NCBI GenBank assembly: GCA_019925095.2
Contig: CM034391.1
Coordinates: forward strand, 25,347,051 to 25,411,050
Length of the DNA stretch: 64,000 bases
Reading direction: 5' to 3'
From: Dendrolimus kikuchii
Taxonomy: Eukaryota; Arthropoda; Insecta; Lepidoptera; Lasiocampidae
This document shows, piece after piece, positions 1 through 9,898 of the stretch (positions within the stretch are counted from its first letter, which is position 1; each line of letters begins with the position of its first letter). The position numbers and the translations under genes were made by a program. Below the pieces are notes generated by a model. It was not told the origin of the DNA. It made no database searches and was given only the letters and a program-made list of their open reading frames with translations.

Positions 1-51
1 TAAATAATCGACTCAGTACAGACAAACATCTTTCTCTGATAGACAGTTTTA

Positions 52-360
52 TCCGTGCAGGAACGGAGAACGAATACAATTTTCTGCGGCCGGGCGGCCT
101 GTCGTAAGAGGTGACAAATCAACCCACAGCCAGGTGGTAGGGTATTTGCCCAACTGGATGGCTACCACCCCTGGTCTAAAGTATGTCGCCATAACAACCT
201 TCAGTTGTGTTCCGGCATGAGTGACCAGGCTCCAGTCCCATTAAGAGAGCAGCAGCGCATTTGTAGCACCTTTGGTGTTGCAAATGTCCATAGGCGATGG
301 TAGCCGCTTTCCATCAAGTGGGCCGTCTGCTTGTCAGCTGAACTCCTGTAATAAAAAAAA
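52..360 (+). repeat. SINE-A, full-length copy
   Basis: Full-length copy of the commonest repeat in the window. It opens with the shared 5' motif TCCGTGCAGGAACGGAG and closes with CTCCTGTAATAAAAAAAA, an A-rich tail as in retroposons. It encodes no protein; open frames here are accidental. No convincing tRNA-type A box is visible, so its promoter is unknown. The family resembles the 3' UTR of LINE RTE2 (see 53948). Confidence 0.8.
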
Positions 361-1094
361 GACAGATCGAGAATAGATTCCAGCAGACACATTACTATTA
401 ACAACATAGACATAAACCACGTGTACATATACTATACAACTCATTCTCTCGCAGGCTTAGTCCTATAGATTTAAATATTTAACTCTTTTTAGTGTCGCTT
501 TTTCGTTTCATCAAGTTTCAAATCACAACGATTCTAAATGAGTTTCACTTAACCCTTCAGTTCTTCCACAAGCCGCAAGGCTAACACTATCACCATCTCG
601 GAATATACCAAGAAAATATACCCATTTCATACAAATTCTATATAAACAGAGTGAGACAACAACACAAAAAACGATCAAGTGCACAAATGCGATCTGCACT
701 GTCATCGCGGAAACAGACGTGCTAATAGTGAGCTGAAGGGTTAAAAAATGAATTAATCCGGGACAGAAATGTTGTCACTTGCTAGGTTTTGAAATGGGAC
801 GGCTGATTTGCGGCATTGTACCCGACGGCTATTGTTGGGAAGTTGCCCTTTTGTCCGCCGATGTAACGTTTGCCGGACCTATTTTTTAGGGATATTTTCG
901 GGGATAATGTGGTTAAAATTTGTGAGTGGAAGAGTGAAATTATCGTTGTTTTTCTTCGGGATTTTGTTGCGAAAGTTTCGGATGTAGTAATAACGTTTGC
1001 GTCGATAGAACTTGCTAGAAGTTTCTATACTGAACAATAAACAGATTTGGAAGAGAGTGACAACTTCTATTTGACTTTTTCTGGTGCATGTACT
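361..1094. other. Unassigned AT-rich sequence
   Basis: No coding region, RNA gene or repeat family recognised. Short open frames in the first half have no recognisable motif or start context. Confidence 0.5.
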
Positions 1095-1379
1095 TCTTTT
1101 TACAAGCTTTTTATTTAACTATCAATATATGCAAATTCGGATGGAATCTTGCAAGTTAAATTTAACTTCTCGGTTTCCGATTGAGCTGCAGTTTTGCACG
1201 CATATGTATATCACGTGACAATGCAATAATATGGTACCATGCAGCTGATCTAATGATGAAGTCGGAAGGTACCATAGGAACTCCTGTACTAAACAAAATA
1301 GACCCATCGTGTTTGGGCTCGTTTTACTTGTCTTGGCTAGCACTCTGCTGCTACATGATATCCAGGATCTCAAAAGCTT
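1095..1379 (+). repeat. Dispersed repeat C, 5' part
   Basis: Clearly homologous to 11828-12118: both share a start near 'agcttttatttaact', an internal 'gaatcttgcaagttaaattt', and an end near 'atccaggatctcaaaagctt'. Noncoding, probably a non-autonomous transposon. The copy stops where the mariner-like element begins. Confidence 0.7.
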
Positions 1380-1381
1380 TA

Positions 1382-2655
1382 TAGAGGTATAGAACTTTAA
1401 GTTGCAATAAAACAACGATGGATTATTCGATTGACATGAATTTTATTTATCCGAAAGATAATCTTGTGGCATTACATTTTAAATATGATTTCTGGCATAT
1501 GGCGCGGAGCGGTCGCGCGGATGTACTTCAATCTGAACGTCCAATTTTCGATGACTTTTTCCAACATTTGTGGCCGTATATCGGCAATAACACGGCGAAT
1601 GTTGTCTTCCAAATGGTCAAGCGTTTGTGGCTTATCCGCATAGACCAATGACTTTACATAGCCCCACAGAAAGTAGTCTAGCGGTGTTAAATCACAAGAT
1701 CTTGGAGGCCAATTCACAGGTCCAAAACGTGAAATTAGGCGGTCACCAAACGTGTCTTTCAATAAATCGATTGTGGCACGAGCTGTGTGACATGTTGCGC
1801 CGTCTTGTTGAAACCACATCTCCTGGACATCATGGTTATTTAATTCAGGAATGAAAAAGGTAATAATCATGGCTCTATACCGATCACCATTGACTGTAAC
1901 GTTCTGGCCATCATCGTTTTTGAAGAAGTACGGACCAATGATTCCACCAGCCCATAAAGCGCACCAAACAGTCAGTTTTTCTGGATGTAACGGTGTTTCG
2001 ACATACACTTGAGGATTAGCTTCACTCCAAATGCGGCAGTTTTGTTTGTTGACGTGGCCATGCAACCAGAAGTGCGCTTCATCGCTAAACAAAATTCGCT
2101 TATGAAAATCGGGAACAGCGACAATCTCGTTTTGGGCCCATTCCACGAATTTACGCCTTACTTGATGATCGTTTGGCTTCAATTCTTGCACGAGTTGGAT
2201 TTTGTAAGCACGCAAACCAAGATCCTTCCGCAAAATCTTCCATAAAGTGGATGGACACAGATCCAATTCCTGTGCTCGATGGCGGATGGACTCATTCGGG
2301 TCTTCCTCAATGCTACGCTCTACAGCAGCAATAGCTTCTTCTGTACGCACCGTACGGCGTCTCTGGGGATGCGAGTTATCAATAAGAGTAAACGTGGTGC
2401 GAAAACGTTCTATGGTTAATCGAATTAACTGCTCTGATGGACGATTTTGTCGACGATAAAATGGACGTAGTGCGCGATACGTATTCCGCACAGAACCATT
2501 ATTTTCGAAATAAAATTGCACTATTTGCAAGCGTTGTTCAGGCGTGAGTCTATTCATGATGAATTGCCAAACCAAACTGAGAATAAATCACTTGACAGCT
2601 GTTAAATCGGTCGCCATCTTGAACAGTAATGCCAACTTAAAGTTCTATACCTCTA
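1382..2655 (-). mobile_element. Mariner-like DNA transposon, complete
   Basis: A 1274-bp element bounded by perfect 23-bp terminal inverted repeats (1382-1404 and 2633-2655, beginning TAGAGGTATAGAACTTTAAG) and flanked by TA on both sides (1380-1381, 2656-2657), the target-site duplication of Tc1/mariner elements. Because both flanks read TATA, the exact end is uncertain by 2 bp. It carries one uninterrupted transposase gene. Both inverted repeats, the target-site duplication and the coding frame look intact, so this copy may be young and possibly autonomous. It lies between dispersed repeat C and a fragment of LINE RTE1. Confidence 0.9.
1472..2575 (-). CDS. Mariner-like transposase, DD41D type
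   Basis: A 367-residue transposase of the IS630/Tc1/mariner superfamily; it would cut and rejoin DNA at TA sites in the nucleus. An N-terminal helix-turn-helix region covers about residues 8-120. The DDE catalytic domain shows FSDEAHFWLHG (Asp165), WFQQDGATCHTA (Asp258) and CDLTPLDYFLWGYVK (Asp300). The last two aspartates have 41 residues between them, so the catalytic signature is DD41D rather than the DD34D of classic mariner; DD41D is known from lineages such as rosa. No stop or frameshift is seen. Met1 is the first in-frame start, but Met7 (MNRLTPEQR) could be the true one. Length fits the family (about 340-370). Expression is not shown by the sequence. Confidence 0.92.
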   Translation of the reverse strand: MVWQFIMNRLTPEQRLQIVQFYFENNGSVRNTYRALRPFYRRQNRPSEQLIRLTIERFRTTFTLIDNSHPQRRRTVRTEEAIAAVERSIEEDPNESIRHRAQELDLCPSTLWKILRKDLGLRAYKIQLVQELKPNDHQVRRKFVEWAQNEIVAVPDFHKRILFSDEAHFWLHGHVNKQNCRIWSEANPQVYVETPLHPEKLTVWCALWAGGIIGPYFFKNDDGQNVTVNGDRYRAMIITFFIPELNNHDVQEMWFQQDGATCHTARATIDLLKDTFGDRLISRFGPVNWPPRSCDLTPLDYFLWGYVKSLVYADKPQTLDHLEDNIRRVIADIRPQMLEKVIENWTFRLKYIRATAPRHMPEIIFKM

Positions 2656-2658
2656 TAA

Positions 2659-2802
2659 GAAGGTGTGTCGTGGCCTTCCACGACATCTGCATCTATCCAC
2701 TTTTGCATTGTCATATCTGTTTAGTCATTCTTTCATCATGAATTCTTTCCACATGCCCGAACCACCGGAGCATTCCTTTCCTTACCTTCACCCCGACACT
2801 GT
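2659..2802 (-). pseudogene. LINE RTE1 fragment lacking its 3' end
   Basis: Antisense DNA encodes part of the RTE1 C-terminal domain (HVERMHDERMTKQIYN region). Unlike the other RTE1 copies it lacks the 3' terminus with (ATGT)n; sequence stops next to the mariner-like element, so a deletion or rearrangement preceded or accompanied that insertion. A (TG)n run follows at 2803-2822. Confidence 0.75.
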
Positions 2803-2910
2803 GTGTGTGTTTGTGTGTGTTTTTGCTACACGTATTAATTAATATCTAGAATTATTCTGTGCATGTGTATGTGACTGAAGTGCTCCTAAAGGTCTGGACC
2901 GTTTTCGTCG

Positions 2911-3115
2911 TCAGCCATTCGCAGTCCACTGCTGGACGTAGGCCTCCCTAAATCGGCGCCACGCATCCCTGTCCTTTGACTTTCTCATCCAGCGCCTACC
3001 GGCGACGTTGCACAGATCATCGGTCCATCGGGCTGGAGGGCGTTGGACAACACGTTTACCGCGACGTGGTCTCCGCTCCAGAACTTGTCAGCTCCATCGG
3101 CTATCGATCCTGCGG
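2911..3115 (-). pseudogene. LINE reverse-transcriptase C-terminus
   Basis: The minus strand translates without interruption to RPPARWTDDLCNVAGRRWM and ends REAYVQQWTANG followed by a stop at 2911-2913. This WTDDL...REAYVQQW tail is typical of a lepidopteran non-LTR reverse transcriptase family. Only about 65 codons remain. SINE-A starts 20 bp downstream of its truncated end. A much more diverged relative of its last 70 bp is at 17447-17520. Confidence 0.75.
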
Positions 3116-3135
3116 CAGACGTGATAAGGATTTTT

Positions 3136-3428
3136 ATCCGTACAGGAACGGAGAAAGAATACAATTTCCTGCGGCCAGGCGACAAAACAACCCACAGCCA
3201 GGTGGTAGGGTATTTTCCCGACTGGATGGCGACCATCCCTGGTCTAGAGTACGCCGTCATAACAACCTTGAGTTGTGTTCCGGCATTAGTGACCAGGTTC
3301 CAGTCTCCCTTAAGAGAGCAGCGGCGCATTAGTAGCAACTTTGCTGTTGCAAATGTCCATAGGCGATGGTAGCCGCTTTCCATCAAGTGGGTAGTCAGCC
3401 TGTTTGCTGAACTCTTGCAATAAAAAAC
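3136..3428 (+). repeat. SINE-A, full-length copy
   Basis: Begins ATCCGTACAGGAACGGAG and ends CTCTTGCAATAAAAAAC. Its last 230 bp (from 3198) belong to the first unit of a tandem duplication whose second unit starts at 4004. Confidence 0.8.
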
Positions 3429-3488
3429 AAATGGACAGATTTCGATGTAATTTTTTGTCTGTGTTCAGGTGGATTCAAGAATTGTTTA

Positions 3489-3802
3489 GGGAGTTTTTGG
3501 CGGGAACTGAAAGGAGATGTTGTGCAGTTTTATTTTCTAAAAATGTGTAAAATTACTCTAAAATGAACAATAGTTGTAGGATATTGTTAGTTTTTGAGGA
3601 GTACTTATGTGTTTTGTGAGAAATGTCAACTGTAAAGTCAAATGTGGCCTTTTGAGTTGTCACAAGAAGTACGTTGAATGGCACTAGCTGATTACCTACA
3701 GTTCAGCTGTGCTACACATAGGCTTAAGAAAATGAAGAAACTGTATTATAAACTAAGATCTGGCTTACAGGCTTAGCTGCCAAGCCATAAACTTAAATAA
3801 TA
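3489..3802 (+). mobile_element. Retroposon E with 12-bp TSD
   Basis: A 314-bp noncoding element starting GGGAGTTTTTGGCGGGAACT and ending in an A-rich tail (cttaaataataa). It is flanked by the 12-bp duplication aagaattgttta (3477-3488 and 3803-3814), which identifies it as a target-primed retroposition; the homologous site in unit 2 has one copy of that word and no insert. Other copies: 39126-39366, 39898-40198 and 43495-43813. Near the 5' end lies TTTGGCGGGAA, which matches the E2F consensus. I see no tRNA-type A/B boxes. Confidence 0.8.
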
Positions 3803-3812
3803 AAGAATTGTT

Positions 3813-3905
3813 TAGATTCACAATTTAACCCCGTAGGTGGCGCTGCCGTCGGGTTCCGGATTTTATTTCAGAGCAGGACAACGTCTGCTGGGACAGCTAG
3901 TTTAT
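3813..3905 (+). repeat. Dispersed repeat G fragment
   Basis: Continues 3430-3488 on the other side of repeat E: 'ccccgtaggtggcgctg ... gacaacgtctgctgggacagctagttt'. The same family appears at 4241-4386, 41715-41837 and, in reverse orientation or as variants, at 17701, 35449 and 47607. It is a noncoding, non-autonomous element of unknown class. Confidence 0.6.
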
Positions 3906-4003
3906 ACATATAACTGAATTCTGTGTACATGATTAATAATACTTTTCTAATTTTCTTTGGTTGATTATACATTGTTTGGTGTATTATTATATAATATATT
4001 TTA

Positions 4004-4233
4004 CCAGGTGGTAGAGTATTTGCTCGACTGGATGGCGACCACCCCTGGCCTAGAGTACGCCGTCATAACAACCTTGAGTTGTGTTCCGGCATTAGTGACC
4101 AGGTTCCAGTCTCCCTTAAGAGAGCAGCAGCGCATTTGTAGCAACTTTGTTGTTGCAAATGTCCATAGGCGATGGTAACCGCTTTCCATCAAGTTGGCCG
4201 TCTGCCTGTCTGCTGAACTCCTGCAATAAAAAA
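4004..4233 (+). repeat. SINE-A, short form
   Basis: Starts at CCAGGTGGTAGAG and runs to the CTCCTGCAATAAAAAAAA tail. Here the short start coincides with the junction of the tandem duplication, so it may not be a genuine retrotransposition end. Confidence 0.75.
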
Positions 4234-4240
4234 AAAGGCT

Positions 4241-4386
4241 GGACAGATTTGGATGTAATTTTTTGTCTGTGTTCAGGTGTATTCGAGAATTGTTTACATT
4301 CACAATTTAACCCCGTAGGTGGCGCTGCAATCGGGTTCCAGATTTTATTTCACAGCAGGACAACGTCTGCCGGGACAGCTAGTTTA
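4241..4386 (+). repeat. Dispersed repeat G with empty site for E
   Basis: Uninterrupted counterpart of 3430-3488 plus 3813-3905. The word gagaattgttta at 4275-4286 is the pre-insertion site of retroposon E. Confidence 0.75.
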
Positions 4387-4487
4387 TTATACATATAACT
4401 GATTTTTTTTTACATGTTTAATAATACTTTTCTAATTTTCTTTGGTTGATTATACATTGTTTGGTGTATTATTATATAATATATATA

Positions 4488-4902
4488 ACTCGCAATTTTC
4501 GAATCAAAATAAAGGTAACACGGACGAGTTGTGCACACGGTGCCATTGGTTTATTTTGCAAGTCAGTGTCACTCGAGTCTCTGACTGTAGCGAGCGCTAC
4601 CGCCGTACATCAAATATACTACGCCATATACGCACACCTGAAGCCTGGCAGCCATATTTTCGGTGTTTTTATTTGGTATACTACCCTCATCCCCTACAAG
4701 TTATAATGATTACATTTCGTGCTTTAGGTTTTCGAGAGAATTTTACTTTGGCTAGAGTGCAGCGGAAATGCTAACAGCTCACATGGACCCCGAGCCTTGA
4801 ATTTGAAATTGGAAGCGTAGAATTTGATAGCTTTGCTAGTCTGTAAACCATCTCGGCTCAATATTAAATGAGTCTTGATTTGATCGAGAGTGATTTAGGG
4901 TC
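4488..4902. other. Unassigned sequence
   Basis: Looks single-copy within this window. Frames are short and show no recognisable domain. Confidence 0.4.
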
Positions 4903-5299
4903 GGTTCCTATATCTTAACGACCGTTCATTTGCCTTGACATAAACTCCATGGTAACGCCATCTGGCGGTAAACGTCATCCTCCCCCCAAGCCTTCCTCAC
5001 CCCCGCGCGCATACGCCGCTTGCCACTCGCTGGCACCTACAAAAAGTGTTTAAATCGATCCGGCTCTGAACGCACGCGTGTGATGTGATAGTGCCGCTAT
5101 TGTAAAGCCAAGGGAGACCAGACCACAGCCGGCCGGCCAGGAAGCCTTCAGCAGCTGTAGTCCAGGTAACCTAGATTCCGTTTCATGAAGACGTTTGCCG
5201 CCCTAATACAGTCCATTAACAGCCGCACCACTCCATATAAGTAATCTCAAAAATCAACCGGTGCTAGGGCGAGTGAATTAATAGTGAGATATAGGAACC
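4903..5299. repeat. Possible inverted-repeat element, 397 bp
   Basis: GGTTCCTATATCT at 4903-4915 is exactly inverted at 5287-5299, and similarity continues weakly inward (about 22 of 32 positions). No target-site duplication is evident. The interior is CpG-rich around 4975-5140 and contains CAG|GTAACC at 5165, a weak splice-donor match, so part of it could instead be a host noncoding exon. Confidence 0.35.
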
Positions 5300-5479
5300 A
5301 GCTATTAATATCAGTATTAGAGGCTAACAATATTTGACCATCTGTCAATCGAATGGATCTTCACTTGCACTGAAATGGTTTTGTTGATCACCGTTGCATA
5401 CGGACGTTTGGGACATTCGAAAAAGGGGGGGAGTAAAACCTAGCCACTGATACCAGAATACAACTTAAGGTTGTGTTTT

Positions 5480-6330
5480 GGAATCAGTAACAGGTATTGT
5501 AAAATCAAGAGGGACAATTAATAAAAAAAAGGACCTTAAAACAAATGAATCTAGAAAATACTTAAAATCAATCATACCAAAAGCTTTCTCATTTTTCCAA
5601 TTATAATTTGGAGATAAAACCGTTAAAATCCGTTCACATCAATAGTAAATATGCTCTGATGCTCTGTATAAAAGAAAAGAAACGTGAAATATAAAAATGA
5701 CTTTAACACCTTGACGTCATCGTAAGATCAGGAGGGACTAGCCAAAAATATATAAATAACTGGCCATTAAGACAGATTTGTAACATTTAAAAAATAAATA
5801 AAAAAACAGCGGTATTTAAAGAAATGGTCTGTATAAAAGAAAAGAAATGTAAAATACAAAAAATGACTTGAACTCCCTAATTTTATTGTAAAATCAGGAG
5901 CGACGATTAAAAAAGAACAGAAAAATAAATGAATCTAGAAAAAACTAAAATCAATCATCTCAAATTCAATGACAAAAATCAATTACATAATACCAAAAAC
6001 TTTGCTATTACTCTAATTAAAACTTTGAGGTAAAATCGTTAAAGTCAGTTCACGTCAATATGAAATAAATAAAATAACAGTATTTAGGGGATACTTTGTA
6101 TAAAAGAAAAGAAATATAAAATACAAAAAATGACTTGAACTCCCAGCATTATTGTAAAATCAGGAGTGACGATTAAGAAAGAACACAAATATGATTGATT
6201 CTAGTAAAAACTTAAAATCAATCAATTGAAATTTGATGACAAAATTCAATTGCATAATAGCAAAAACTTTGCCATTATTCCAATTAAAATTTCGAGGTAA
6301 AACCGTTAAAGTCAGTTCACGTTTCAATTA
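5480..6330 (+). repeat. Degenerate tandem repeat, about 267-bp unit
   Basis: The phrase TGTATAAAAGAAAAGAAA recurs near 5667, 5830 and 6097, each time followed by 'tgacttgaactccc' or a variant, 'gtaaaatcaggagygacgatta', 'aatctagaaaa' and 'gttaaagtcagttcac'. The last interval is 267 bp and the first a shorter 163 bp. AT-rich and noncoding. Confidence 0.65.
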
Positions 6331-6469
6331 ACGCGTCGTCGATGCAGTTAATTTTGTCCGTCGACATTTTCAATTGTCCCTTCGTTGTTAATTCAATTTC
6401 AAACTTTTTTTATGCTAGCTTGGATGTTGGCACTGTTCTTTTTATTTAGGGTTCCGTTGGGCTTAATCT

Positions 6470-6545
6470 CTCTCTTCTTTCACCTTCTCCCAACCATATG
6501 GGGTCCTCACAATATCTTTTCTTACTGTACTCCTCTATTGGGTAT
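6470..6545 (-). pseudogene. LINE RTE2 3' fragment
   Basis: Antisense copy of the RTE2 C-terminal/stop region (compare 8149-8215 and 8640-8710: 'ccaattatttgg..gtcg.c.aatat ... cctctatt'). Strongly diverged. Confidence 0.45.
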
Positions 6546-6654
6546 TTGAGAGTGAAATCAATTAACCCACTTTGTATCATCGCCCAAATGCCACAGCTTC
6601 CTTGACTTTGTATGAGAATAGTCAAATAGGTTATTAAATAATTGAACTATAATT

Positions 6655-7215
6655 AAAACCAGAGTAATCCCCCCGCGGCTACGTCGCGTGAAAATCCCTA
6701 GACAGTAGCTCTATATTACGTATATACAAATTTAATTAGGTGTTTTACCTAAAACTTTACTGTTCCTTGTTACTAAATTCACTACAATAACAAAGAAACT
6801 AAGTCCATATAGTCTACACAACTGCGTAGCGAAACATAGAGGCGAGTCGCAGCCAACCTGATTTGAAGTAATACAATGAATGAGATGTTGTGACAATGTA
6901 AGTATTTGCTAGTGAATTGAAAAAATACGATTGAAGCGCCATCTATTTTGCTAAACCGTTTATTCAATGGAAACGACATTATTTATCGGGATTAAAATTA
7001 TCCTAAGTTACGCCCCAGGATATAAGCTAGTTCTGTATTGAGTTTCATTTAAATCCGTTTAGTAGTTTTCACGTGATGCTCTAATAGACATACAGATAAA
7101 AATTCTAAAAATTGTATGTTCGGAATCTTCTAGTCCGAATTAGCCCCTCTGATTTTTTTCACATCTTTAAACACAGTGTACAAACTCGAACCATTTACAG
7201 ATTTATTATAGTATA
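6655..7215. repeat. Dispersed repeat H, about 560 bp
   Basis: Opens with 'ccccgcggctacgtcgcgtg', continues with 'tttatcgggattaaaat', 'tatcctaagttacgcccc', 'gagtttcatttaaatccgt' and 'agttttcacgtgatgctct', and ends with 'ctcgaaccatttac'. The same order is found at 38450-39115, where an internal piece is amplified as a 154-bp minisatellite, and a fragment is at 16684-16760. Noncoding and probably non-autonomous. Confidence 0.65.
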
Positions 7216-7299
7216 GATAAATCATTCTTATAATTATTTGGTGAAAGTAAGATGATAACTAGATATTTTAACACCTGTGTCAAATGTGTCAAATACTCA

Positions 7300-7500
7300 A
7301 TTCTGCCATATGTTCTGTATCATACCACAAATCATCATCCGTCTTTTTTATTATACATTTGTACCCATCATTCTTCTACTTTGACATTCTTTTTGTCTCG
7401 TGACTTTCATCGCTCCTCATCGTCCATACCACTTTAGTCCTCTTCCTCTCAGTCACGGGTGCAACTTTCAAAGTTCCCCGTATGAAATCATTTCTTTGAA
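7300..7500 (-). pseudogene. LINE RTE2 fragment, inverted part
   Basis: Antisense DNA matches the RTE2 C-terminal coding region (compare 8735-8945: 'cacaccacaaatcatcat', 'gtaacattctttttgt', 'cagtcacgggtgcaacttt'). The next element, 7541-7745, is the RTE2-type tail in the opposite orientation, the arrangement expected of a LINE 5' inversion. Confidence 0.6.
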
Positions 7501-7540
7501 CTTAGTATTGCTATATAATCAGTTTAAGTATTTATGCTTA

Positions 7541-7745
7541 CTTGCAGGAACGGAGAAACAATGTGTATTGCTGTGGTTGGGCGGCCTGTTGTAAGAGGTG
7601 ACAAAGTACCCACTTCCACGTGGTCGGCCGCTTGTCCATCTGGATGATTACCACCGCTGAATATCCTGACCGAACCCTTTAGTGTGACAACTTTTCATCA
7701 AGTGCCCCACTTGAAACTGTTTGCAGCAATCCAGCAATTAAAAAA
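7541..7745 (+). repeat. Old SINE-A / RTE2 tail
   Basis: Begins TTGCAGGAACGGAGAAACAA and keeps 'ggcggcctgttgtaagaggtgacaaa' in diverged form; ends in 'ccagcaattaaaaa'. More diverged and internally deleted than the standard copies. Confidence 0.6.
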
Positions 7746-7749
7746 CCAC

Positions 7750-8090
7750 TACGGAATCCTTCAAATATTTGCGAATATGCATAATATTAGGTGAAAGAGG
7801 ATTTGGAATTCAAAACACGCGAGCTACATCATATAAAATTTAATAACCAACTTTTTCCTTGAACAAAAACTCCAGAATATGATTACCAGTTTTAAACTAT
7901 CAAAATAATCCAACAGAAGGGTCAAATTGCATAATATCATACATATTACATTAAAATGCAAAGTTTAAACCGAGTTCGTTAACTCGCAAATTAAAATTTA
8001 AAATTAACCGTAGTTTTGTACGGAACACTAATTACACAACTTTCAGTGGCAGCTTAACTGGGATATACGTTCGGTCACTCAGAGAGCCAA
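7750..8090. other. Unassigned AT-rich sequence
   Basis: Nothing recognised on either strand. Confidence 0.5.
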
Positions 8091-8137
8091 AACATGTTTT
8101 AACTACGTATTTCAAATTGCTTAGTTATGAGAATTTT

Positions 8138-8275
8138 TATGCCTACTTTCTCTTTTTCTTTCTCCTTATCCCAATTATTTGGAGTCGACGAAATATGTAT
8201 TTTTCTTCCACATCTTCTATTCTTACCTACTACGTCCTCTATCACACCACAAATCATCATATTCTCCTTATTATT
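8138..8275 (-). pseudogene. LINE RTE2 3' coding fragment
   Basis: Antisense match to the RTE2 stop-codon region, including the counterpart of 'aattatttggagtcgacg'. It is a separate insertion from the copy that begins at 8288. Confidence 0.55.
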
Positions 8276-8287
8276 TATCATTATTAT

Positions 8288-8990
8288 CCTGTTGCTGTTG
8301 CAGTACAGCAGACAGACTGATGAACCACCTGATGGAAGGACTACCGTTGCCTACTGACTTGTGCACCATCAAAAGCTACAATATTGCTGCCTTCCTCGAA
8401 GGAGGGACTAGAACCTAGCCAGTGATAACAAAACATAACTCAAGGTTGTTATGACGGTATATTCCAAACTTGAAGTAGTAGCTATCTAGACGCGCAAATG
8501 TCCATCAACCTCGTTGTTATATCGCCTCTTACAACAGGCTGCCCGCCTGCAAAAATTTATATTCTTTCTCCGTTTCTGCACCTTTTTCTTTCACTTCTAT
8601 ATTTGGATCCTGCAATATACGTCTTTACTTCTTACTTACCTTCCCTCTCTCTTTGTTTTCACTTGTTTATTTGGGGTCGGCACAATATGTATTTTCCTTC
8701 CACACTCCTCTATTCCGACCTACGTCCTCTGTCACACCACAAATCGTCATATTCACCATTCACACAATTTGTACATCTCTTTTTTGGTCTACCTTTACAT
8801 TCGTACCCATGCATCTTGTAGTAACATTCTTTTTGTCACGTGCCTTTCGTGCTTCCTCATTATATGCCCATACCATTTTAATCTTCTTACTCTCAATTTT
8901 TCAGTCACGGGTGCAACTTTCGTAGATCCCCTTATGTAATCATTTCTCACCTTATCCATTGTTAGACCACAAATCCATCTCAAAATTCTC
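8288..8990 (-). pseudogene. LINE RTE2 3' end with SINE-A-like tail
   Basis: Reading right to left: about 65 codons of a reverse-transcriptase C-terminal domain (RLKWYGHIMRKHERHVTK, with MRILRWICGLTMDKVRND upstream), then the degraded stop-codon region, then a 3' UTR (8582 down to 8288) matching SINE-A along its whole length, ending at 'ctgtactgcaacag'. The same join of LINE coding end and SINE-A-like UTR occurs at 53340-54238, so the SINE-like part belongs to this LINE. The RLxWYGH motif is typical of RTE-like and related non-LTR reverse transcriptases. 5' truncated, no functional ORF. Confidence 0.8.
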
Positions 8991-9169
8991 ATCTAAGCTG
9001 AATGGAGCCGTTTGTGGTTTTTATGCCTACTTTATTTGTTTTTTTTTATAACTCGTTCTTGCTGACCTAATAGTGATGTGATCTATGTCTTTTACATATT
9101 TTAATGCCTCTTTCTCTTTTGTGCTTTTTTATTGTTTCATTTATTCTTGAAACGAGTTTCTCAATTGGC

Positions 9170-9540
9170 TTATATGTTGTTTTTTTTATGTTCGTTACGC
9201 GTTTCCTCCGTCAATTATGGACCGATTTTCAAATATTGTTTTTTATTCGAAAGGGTCTTGAGGTAGTCACATTTTTACTTAGGATGTGATGAGTGGATCC
9301 TCGGAAAATTGAAAGCAACTCTCGAATATTATAGGCACGTGTTTCATATATGTTTTTGTTTCTAAAGCTATTTAGGTATTTGCGGAACTAATGAATAGAA
9401 ATTAAAAAACATTAAAAAAAACAAAACCGATTCCAAAAGTAACTAAAGCAAAACTAAATATTTTCAACAACATCTTGAAAACGGCGCAAAATAAAACATT
9501 TGCAAAATATACCAATTTTTATTCTTTACTTCGCACCGAC
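9170..9540 (+). repeat. Dispersed repeat C, 3' part
   Basis: Matches 12155-12510: 'tttctccgtcaattat', 'tgatgagtggatcc', 'tcgaatattataggcacgt', and the A-rich 'aaaccgattccaaaagtaact'. Noncoding. Confidence 0.65.
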
Positions 9541-9898
9541 TTCAAGATCTTGTGGAAATTATTATATTTTACTTCTAAAGTAGTTTTTTTTTTATTTAAG
9601 TTTGCAATAACGGACCTAGTCTTTTAGGTTTATTATTATATTACTTATATTTCTTATTTATTTTATATTATATATTTAATTATTTTAATCGGTTTTTAAC
9701 CAACCCGAAATATAAAGGGAGTTTCTCGATTCATCTGTACATAATGTTAATACATATATTCTCGCATACTTTACCTGCTCATGAAGCTATTTTATTAATT
9801 ATTTTTGAAATCAACAAAAACAATTTTGAAAAAATAAGGGACTCAACGGCTTTAGAGGAGCTATATGTAGAACAATTAGTTTTATTATATTGTATTTG
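9541..9898. other. Unassigned AT-rich sequence
   Basis: Strongly AT-rich with no recognisable feature; a SINE-A short form begins at its right edge. Confidence 0.5.

Larger units (their letters stand above)
3198..4487 (+). repeat. Tandem duplication, about 480-bp unit
   Basis: Unit 1 is 3198-4003 and unit 2 is 4004-4487. Both contain, in order, the 3' part of a SINE-A, a 'ggacagattt..gatgtaattt' stretch, 'taaccccgtaggtggcgctg', 'gggacagctagttta' and 'gattatacattgtttggtgt'. Unit 1 is longer because repeat E (3489-3802) inserted into it after the duplication; unit 2 keeps the empty site at 4275-4286. Confidence 0.85.

Noticed and set aside
4903..5299. Firm transposon call
   Set aside because: Only 13 bp of exact inverted repeat and no target duplication; kept as a low-confidence feature only.
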